This document shows positions 52,709-61,700 of a stretch of DNA of 64,000 nucleotides, piece by piece. Made by a program: the position numbers and the translations under genes. Where the stretch lies: the NCBI GenBank assembly GCA_963843755.1, contig CAWJLS010000010.1:186001-250000 (forward strand). Reading direction: 5' to 3'. Numbering within the stretch: position 1 is the first letter of the stretch; each line of letters starts with the position of its first letter. The notes below the pieces were generated by a model. The model had not been told where the DNA came from. It did no database searches and worked only from the letters and a program-made list of their open reading frames with translations. Source of the stretch: CAWJLS01 sp963843755. Its GTDB lineage: Bacteria; Acidobacteriota; Thermoanaerobaculia; Multivoradales; DATKCC01.

Positions 52709-55700
52709 CGCTGCGGAGGAGACGACGGTCACCATGGACAGGATCGGTTAGGACGACGATGACGCGACGCGGAACCAACCTCGTGAGATCTCTCCGGCGT
52801 ACTACCGGCCGGCGGCAGGGCGTGCTGGCGGCGCTGCTCGTCGCGGGTTGTCTCCTGATCCCGGCGGCGGCCGGCGCTTCCGGACAGGCGTCGGCCGAGC
52901 CGGCCGGTGCCGCGCACGGCTCGTCGGCCCCGGGTGGCACCGGTGGCGTCGAGACGGCGGCGGCGCGGCTCCTCGGACGGGCCGGGATCGTCGTGCCGGC
53001 GGAGGACGGCGTCCGTCAGCTTCGCCCCGAGGGCAGCCACGTCGGTGCCGACTTCGCGGCGGCGCTGGAGCGGTTCCACGGGCTCCTGCGGCGGCCGGTG
53101 CCGTCTCGCGGCGAGGGTTCGGGGCCGTCGCTTGCGGAGCAGGGGCGGCGCGACGAGCTGGTCGACGCCTACGAGTCGCTGAGGGCGGCAGACCTCCTGG
53201 TGCGGGAGCGCTTCGACCTGGTCCGGCGCCGCCTGGAGGCGGTCGGCGCGCCGGAGAGCGCGGTTGCGCGGCTGGACGCGGCCGAGGAGCGTTACGGCAC
53301 GGCGCGAGCGAGCGTTCTCGAGCCGCTCGAGGAGCCGATGGCGGAGCTCGATCGGTCCGCCGCCGCGGGTGGCTCGCCGAGCGCCGCGGCCCGGATCCGG
53401 GCGCGCGCGGCTCTGGCGACGGCCCGCGCCTGGCTCGACGAGCACCGTGCGTCGTCGTCGCCGCCGGTCCTGCGCTCCGAGCTGCCTGTCCGCTCCGCGG
53501 AGCTGGCCGCCCGGCTGCCGGAGACGGAGCCGGTTCTCGTGCCGAGCTACCTCGACCCGACCGATCCGCCGTCCCTTCCGGCCGACCTCGCCGGATCGCT
53601 CGAGGCGCCGCTGTCCGAGGCGATCGTCGCCCAGGCCCGGGACCTGGGGTTCGACGCGGTGCGCGTCTACGAGTTCGTCCACAACGAGATCGCGACCGAG
53701 GTCTACGCCGGAGGCCTCAAGGGTGCTGAGGAGACCTTGCGCCAGGGGGCTGGCAACGATGTCGACCAGGCGAGCCTGCTGATCGCCCTCTACCGGGCGT
53801 CGTCGATCCCTGCCCGCTACGTCCACGGCGTCGTCGAGCTCCCCGTCGAGCAGGTGGCCGAGACCCTCGGCCTGGACGACCCGGCGGCGGTACCGACGGC
53901 GCTCGCCCGCGCCGGCGTCGCCCACCGGCCGGTGATCCGGGGCGGCCGGGTGGCCGCGGTCGAAGTGGAGCACACCTGGGTGACGGCCCACGTGCCCTAC
54001 AGCAACTACCGAGGCGCCGTCGTCGACTTCTCCGGACGGACCTGGCTGCCGCTCGCGCCGGCGATCAAACGGGTCGACCGGACCGCGCCCACCGGTGTCC
54101 TCCGCGCCATGGACCTGTCGGTCGACGACGCGATCGCCGGCCGCCTCGCCGGTCCGCAACAGGAGCTGCCGATGGCGTGGCTTCGGCGGCAGGTCGAGCA
54201 GTACCTGGCGGTCGAGTCGCCGGGGGCCACGTACGAGGACCAGCTCGGCTCGGTGGCGGTCCGCTCCGAAGAGGTTGGCCTGCTACCCAGCACCCTGACG
54301 GTCCCGGTGGTGGCAGTGACGGGGGAAACGGCGACGCTGGGCGACGAGCGCCGTCAGCGGGTCCGTTTCGTCGTCCGTTCCGGGCTGGGCGAAGACGCCC
54401 CGGCGATCCTGGACGTCACCCTGCCGGTGGCGGAGGTGGCGGGGCGGCGACTGACGCTCTCCTATCAGCCGGCCACGGTCGATGACCACCGGACGGTCGA
54501 CGCGTTCGGCGGCCTCGACCGGGTGCCCGTCTACCTGGTCGACTTGCGGCCTCAGATCAAGGTCGACGGCCGCCTGCGGGCGACCGGGCTCCAGCCGATC
54601 GCCATGGGAACGGCGCACCGCGTCGAGGTGCGCGTCGAAGGTCCCTGGGGGAGCGAGCAGGTGGCGTCCACGCTGGTGGCCGGCTCCTACCAGGCGATCG
54701 CCGTCGGAGCCCAGCGCTACCTGCCGCGTGACGATCCCGGAGGGGAGCCGGCGGACAGCGAGGGGACCGCGGCGCGCCTCCTCTCCCAGGTGGCCAACGA
54801 GTACGGCGCGGCGTGGGACGCGGCCGAGGACGAGCTGGCCGGTCTGCTGGCGTGCGGCCTCGTGCGGCCGGTGCCGTCGGTGGTCTTCGCCGCCGACGCG
54901 GTGCGGGTGGAGTCGGTGCTGGACCTGCCGGTCGAGCTGGCCTGGCAGGGGGTAACGCTCGATGCGGCGCTGCGCGTGGCCGAGCCGCTGGCGTCGGCGT
55001 CCGATCCGGCGGCGAAGCGCGACTTCTACCGCATCTCGGCGCTCCAGGGCTCGGCGCTCGAGCACCAGGTGTTCGAGGACGACTTCCTGGTGGACTCGAT
55101 CTCGGCGGACAAGGGCCTCGGGTTGGCCCGGGCCGCAGGGATTCCCGTGGAGACGGTCGATTCCACCAACGTCGACTCGGTGCTGCCGACCCTGGAGCAC
55201 CCGGCCTCGGTGCTGGCGGACATCGACAACCGGGTGCGCCTGGGGCAGACCGTCGAGGTGCCGCGGACCGCCGTGTCGTTCGACGCCTGGACGGGCGCGG
55301 TCTGGCGGGCCGAAGACCCGGAGACGGGCGCGGCGGCGTACCTGATCGCCGGCGGGCTGGCGGGCGGGGCCACCGCCCAGGCGCCGTCCAACTGGGTCCT
55401 CGACTTCCTGGCCGACGCCCTGGCCGATCCCTACTCGTCGGAGCCGGACGCCGACCCGCTGTCGGCCGTCGCGATCTTCAAGATCCCGGGCACCGACGGC
55501 CAGGAAGGCGTGGTGGGGAAGGTCCTGCCGGACGCCCTGTCGGTGCTGGTGCTCGACGCTCTCGGCCGGCCGGTCCAGGGTGCGCCGGTGACCTTCTCGG
55601 TCTCCTCGGGCGACGGCCTGCTGCTGGCCGACGACGGGTCCGGAGTGGTCGTCCGCACCGCGACCACCGACCGCCTGGGACGAGCCTCCGCGCGGCTCCG

Positions 55701-58700
55701 GCTCGGCACCGACACGTCGCTCGACCCGGTCTACATGGAGCGGCAGCTCGGCGACGAGAACCTGTCCCGGGCGCTGGCCAACCTGGTCGAGGCGACGGTG
55801 GCCTCGCGCGGCGGCACGCGGGTGCTGGGGCAGCCGTTCGAGGCGTTCGCGTTCCCGGGCGAGCCGGTCGTCCTGCGCCGGACCGACACGGGGCAGACGG
55901 TCTTTCCGGTGACCCGCGTCGCCCTGTGGGCGGACACCATCTTCGTCGGGGCGGAGGACAAGTACGGCAATCCGGTCTCGAACGTCGAGGTCCAGTTCGA
56001 GGCCCTTCCCCTCGAGGTGGCGAGCGAGTACTGCTCGGAGCCTCCTGTCGACCCGTTGCCGCCCGCGCTGTTCGTCCCTTCCGAGTGCCCGGAGCCGGTG
56101 CCGGTGTTGGGCGACTGCGGTACGACCACGCTGACCCGGAGGACGTCGATTCACGGAGTGGCGGCCGGGGTGATCCTCGGCGATGCGATCCCGGTCACCT
56201 ACCGGATACGCGTGTCGGCGCCCGACCTGACGCCGCTCGAGTTCTCCTACCCGGTGTCGTTCACCGTCGCCGGCGGGGGAGAGTGCACGAGCGCGAAGCT
56301 CTTCACGTTCCAGACCTCGCAGATCACGGACGGGGAGGGCCACGTCATCCAGGCGGCTCGCCCGGGGGGCCTGTTCCCGCGTCCGATCGAGATCGCCCTC
56401 TACTACTGGAAGCCGGATTCCGTGGCGAAGTTCGTCCCGGCCGACGGCAACACCGGTGAGCACTGGGTCTTGGACGTCCGCCCCCAGGGCAAGTGGGTGC
56501 GGACGACCGGTGACGTGGAGTTCCAGGTCTCGGCGGGCGGCTCGGCCCTGCCGGCTCCGAGCACCGAGCTCGGCTCCTACAAGGCCGACGTCCTCGTCGG
56601 ATTCGCTCCGGCACGGAACGAGGTGAGCTTCCAGGCGACCCACATCCTGACGAAGGTCGACCTGATCAACCCCGAGACGGGGCTGGTCTTCAGCAACACC
56701 GTGTACTTCGACGGTCTCTACGGCGATCACGTCACCGACGTCTGGGGCGTCGAGCCCCAGGTGGTCTCGATCGAGCCCGATCCGATCGCGCTCACCGACG
56801 CGGGCACCGCGGACTCGCCGGTCCGGGTCCAGTACCAGGTCAGCCCGGCCCAGTACGTGGCCCGGGACATCGAGCTGCGCTCCTACGCCGACAACGAATG
56901 GGTGGGACGGACGGTGGCGAGCGGCCGCTCCGGCAGCGGCGAGGTGACCCAGCAGCGGGGCCTCGTCTACGACCCCGAGCGACACCACACGGTCGAGCTG
57001 GTGCTCAATCCCGGCACGGTGACCGAGGTCCGCTCCGGGTACTACGACCTGCCGCTCTACCAGCGGCTGTTCCGCAACGTCAGCTCGTCGGTGTTCGTGT
57101 CCCAGGACGTGGACGTGGTCAACGACCGGGTCTGCTCGCAGCCGGACCGGTTCACGTTCGGCCTCAACCGGCAGGCGCAGGTGACGCTCACCGTCCACGG
57201 AGTGATCCGTCACCCCGACGGCAGCTCCGAGCAGGACGGCTCGGAGATCCAGCTCATCTCCAATCAGACCTACGACCAGGGGGAGCACGGCGTCGACGTC
57301 CTGCCGGTCGATCTTCCGCCGGGAGAGTACGAGTACGAGCTCCGCGGCGTGGCCGCGGCGGACGGCGCCGTGGAGGTCCGCCGGGGGTTCGTCCGGAGCA
57401 GCTACCGAGAGCGCAACGCCCTGCCGGTCGGCCACGTGCTGGTCGAGGGCGTGGACCTGTTCGACGGTCACCTGGTGCTGCAGCGCCAGGATCTTTCGGT
57501 GCCCGGGCGGGGCGTGGCGCTCGATCTCAGCCGGGCCTACGCCAGCACGGCGGGTGGCGATCCGGGTCCCCTCGGCCTGGGGTGGACCCACTCCTACGAC
57601 TCGAAGCTCTTCGTCACTCCGTGCGGCGAGGTGGTGATCTCCGGCGGCGACGGCTCCGGCGCCCGGTTCGTCGACGACGGCAACGGCGGGCTCCGGCCGC
57701 TCGCCGGCCAGCACGGCACCCTGGTGGCCAACGCCGAGGACCAGACCTTCGACTACTTCTCGAAGTCGGGCAATCACTACCACTATCGGCAGGGACGGGG
57801 CTCGGAGTGGGTCCTCGACCGCATCGAGGACCCCAACGGCAACACCACCCGGCTCGACTACGAGGCGAGCCCCGTCGACCCGGAGACGCTCCGGCTGGTG
57901 TCGGTCGAGGATCCGGCGGGCCGGCGGCTGCGGTTCACCTGGGAGTCGCGGACGTTCTATCAGTGGGACGGGGACGTCATCACCCGGGTGGAGGGCCCCG
58001 CAGGGCTCTCGATCTCGTACTTCTACGACGGCTGGGGCAACCTGGTGCGCGCGGAGCGCGAGCCCCACGAGGACGGCTCGCCGAGCCGGGTGGAGAGCTA
58101 CGACTACGAGCTGCAGCCGGACAACGCCTACGACGACCGCCACGTGCTGGTGGCGGTACACGACGAGGTGGGCGGCGGCGAGACCGACTACACCTGGGAG
58201 AAGGGTGCGCTCGGTCTCCAAGGGTCGGTTCAGGTGCCGCGGGCGTTCGTCACGTCGGTGACCCGCCCGGAAGGGGGGTCGAGCCAGTTCTCCTACACCC
58301 TGGCGGACCTGGCGGCGCGGGAGCCTGAGAGCACCGCGGTGGTGACCGATCCGCGGGGCGAGGAGACCTCCTACGTCCTCAACCGCTACGGCAGCCCGCT
58401 GACGATCACCGATCCGTTGGGCCACACCGAGACCATGGAATGGGCTCCGGACGACATCGTGGTGACCGCGCGCACCGACGGCCGCGGGGTGCGGACCGAG
58501 TCCACCTACGACGACGACGCCAACCTGCTGACCGAAAGCGTTGACGTCACCGACTTCGACGGAACGGCCCACACCTACGTCCGGCGTTTCACCTACGCGC
58601 CGGAGTCCGCCTTCTCCGTGCCCGGGATCAAGAACCGGGTGGCGACGGCGACCGACCGCAACGGCGACGTGACCACGTTCACCTACGACGGCCGGGGCAA

Positions 58701-61700
58701 CCGGCTGAGCGAGGTGGTCGAGGGGACCGACCACGAGGTGCACTCGACCTATCTGCCCAACGGTGACCGGGCGGCCACGACCGACCCGCGCGGTTACGTC
58801 ACGACCTTCGGCTACGACGCCTACGGCAATCTGGTGAAGACGACCGACCCGCTGGGCGGCGTGGCGAGCGCGGAGTGGGACGTGCGCGGCCGGCCGGTCA
58901 ACCGGACAGATGCTCTCGGACGGGTCACGCGGATCGAGTACGACACGCTCGACCGTCCGGTCCGGCGGGTGCTGCCCCAGGTGGACGGCGAGCCGGCGCC
59001 GCCCGAGGAGACGCTCGAGTACCGGGACGCCGACCGGCAGTTGGTCGCCACCGACGCGGCCGGCCGGGTGACCACGACCGACTTCGACCTGGAAGGCCGC
59101 ACCGTCCGGATCGAGAACCCGGAGTCGGCGGTCAAGGAGCTCGAGTACGACCCGGCGGGCAACAAGACGCTCGAGTCGAGCTGGTTCGACGCGTCGACGC
59201 CGCGGTTCGACACGACCTACACCTACGACGCGGCCGGACGGCTGAGCCGCACCGACGAGCCGCTCGGCAAGACGACCGAGGTCGCCTACGACGAGGTCGG
59301 TAACGTCACCCGCCAGACGCTCACCGACCGGGCCGCCCCGGGCTTTGCGCCGCGGGAGACGCTCTACGCCTACGACGCGCTCAACCGTCGAATCCGGACC
59401 GAGCGACAGCTCGAATCGACCTCCGCCGTGACCCGGGTCCGCTACGACGGCGTGGGCAACGCGGTCCTTTCGGTCGATCCGCTGGGGCGTGAGACGCGGA
59501 CGACCTACGACCCGCTCCACCGGGTGACGCGGATCGAGGAGCCGGAGTGGCAGGAGGGCGAGCCGAAGGTGACGAGGTTCGCCTACGACCCCTCGGGCAA
59601 CCGGACCGAGCAGGTGCGAGAGAACGTGCCGCAGGACCAGGTGCGTCGGTCCGAGTACGACGCCCTGAACCGCCTGGTCTCCCAGACGGACGCCGAGGGC
59701 GCCGAGACGGTGTTCGAGTACGACGCGGTGGGCAACCGGGTGCGGACCATCGACCCGCTGCTCAACGTGCGCAGCTTCGTCTACGACGCGCGGAATCGAC
59801 TGATCGCCGAGCGGTCTCACCTCGACCGGGTGACCGAGCCGGCGACGGTGGTCGAGACCGGTTCCTCCTACGATGCGGTGGGCAACCGGACCGAGGAGCG
59901 CTGGCCGAACGGCGACGTGGTCACCCACTCCTACGACGGTCTGAACCGGCTGACCGCGACGGCGGACTCCCTCGGGCCGATGATGACGGCCTCCTACGAC
60001 GCCCGGGGCAACCGGGTGCGCGAGACGGACGCCAACGGCAACGTCACCGAGCGGGACGTCGACGCCCTGGACCGGGTGGTCGAAGAGCGGTTGCCCGAAG
60101 GCCGGACGGTCTCGACCGAGTGGGACGTGGCGGGCAACCGGGTAGCGACGACCGATGCCAACGGCAACCGGCGCACCTTCCGCTACGACCGGCTGAACCG
60201 TCTGGTGGAGACGACCGACCCGGCCCCGTTCGGCTACACGACCGGCCGTACCTACGACCTGGTGGGCAACCGGCTGACCGAGACCGACCGGCGGGGCAAC
60301 ACCTGGACCTACGAGTACGACGCCCTGAACCGGCGGGTGACGGCGACCGACCCGGCGCCCTTGGGCTACACCGTCACGTCCACCTACGACGCGGTCGGCA
60401 ACCGGCTGACCGAGACCGACCGGCGAGGGATCGTCACCGCGACCCGTTACGACCGGGAGAACCGCCCGGTGGAGGTGAAGCGCTCCGGGGTGGTGATCTC
60501 GTCGACCGAGTACGACGCGGCGGGCAACCGCCGGTTCGTCACCGACGCTGACGGCAACATCACCGGCTACGAGTACGACGAGCGCAACCTGGTGACGGCG
60601 GAAGACCGCCCGCTGGCGGCGATCACGCGCTACCGGATGGACGAGATGGGCGACCGGGTGCAGTCGACCGATCCGGAAGGGCGGGTGTCGCACTTCACCT
60701 ACGACGCGCGGCGGCGGCTGGTCTCGGAGACCGACGGCGCCGGCCAGACGACAGCCTACGAGTTCGACGGCAACGGCAACCGGACGCTGCTGCGCCGCCC
60801 CGAGGGCCAGGAATGGCTCTACCGCTACGACGGGGCCGACCGGCTGAGCGAGGTCGAGAATCCGCTGGGCGAGGTCACGGCCTACACCTACGACAGCAAC
60901 GGCAACCGCCTGACGACGACCGACGCCAACGGCCACGAGACGAGCTTCTCCTACGACGCGCTCGACCGGCTGGCGTCGAAGACCTACCCGGCCGTCGGCG
61001 GGGTCTCGGCGAGCGAGACCTACGAATACGACGCGAACGGCAACCTCACCTCGACGACCGACCCGAAGGCGCAGACGACCACCCGGGAGTACGACGCGCT
61101 CGACCGGGAGACGCTGCGGAGCTACCCGGCGCCGACGACTCCGACCGGCGACGATCTCGAGTCGATCGGCACGGTCTACGATCCGAACAACAACCCCACC
61201 CACCACGTCGAGACCTACGGCGGCCCGACCGGAGCCCGCGAGACGGTCGAGACCTACGACGCCTTCGACCGCCTGCTGACGATGACCGACCCGGAAGGCA
61301 AGGCGCTCACCTACACCTACGACGCCAACGGCAACCGGACCTCGGTGACCGACCCGGACGGGACGACGACGGTCTACGGGTTCGACGCCCTCAACCGGAC
61401 GGAGACCGTCACCCAGTCGGGCGTCGGGGTGACCGAGTACGCCTGGTACAAGGACTCGCGCCAGCGGCGGGTGACCTATCCGAACGGCACGCAAGCGACG
61501 ACGACCTACGACCAGGCCGGCCGGGTAGCGACGATCGAAAACCGCCAGGGCGCGGCGGCGGTCGTCTCCTCCTACAGCTACGCCTACGACGGCAACGGCA
61601 ACCGGACCGAGCAGGTGGAGACCAACGGCGGCCCCGCCGAGAGCACCACCTACGCCTACGACGACGCCGACCGCCTGCAAGAGGCGGCCTACCCGGACCG

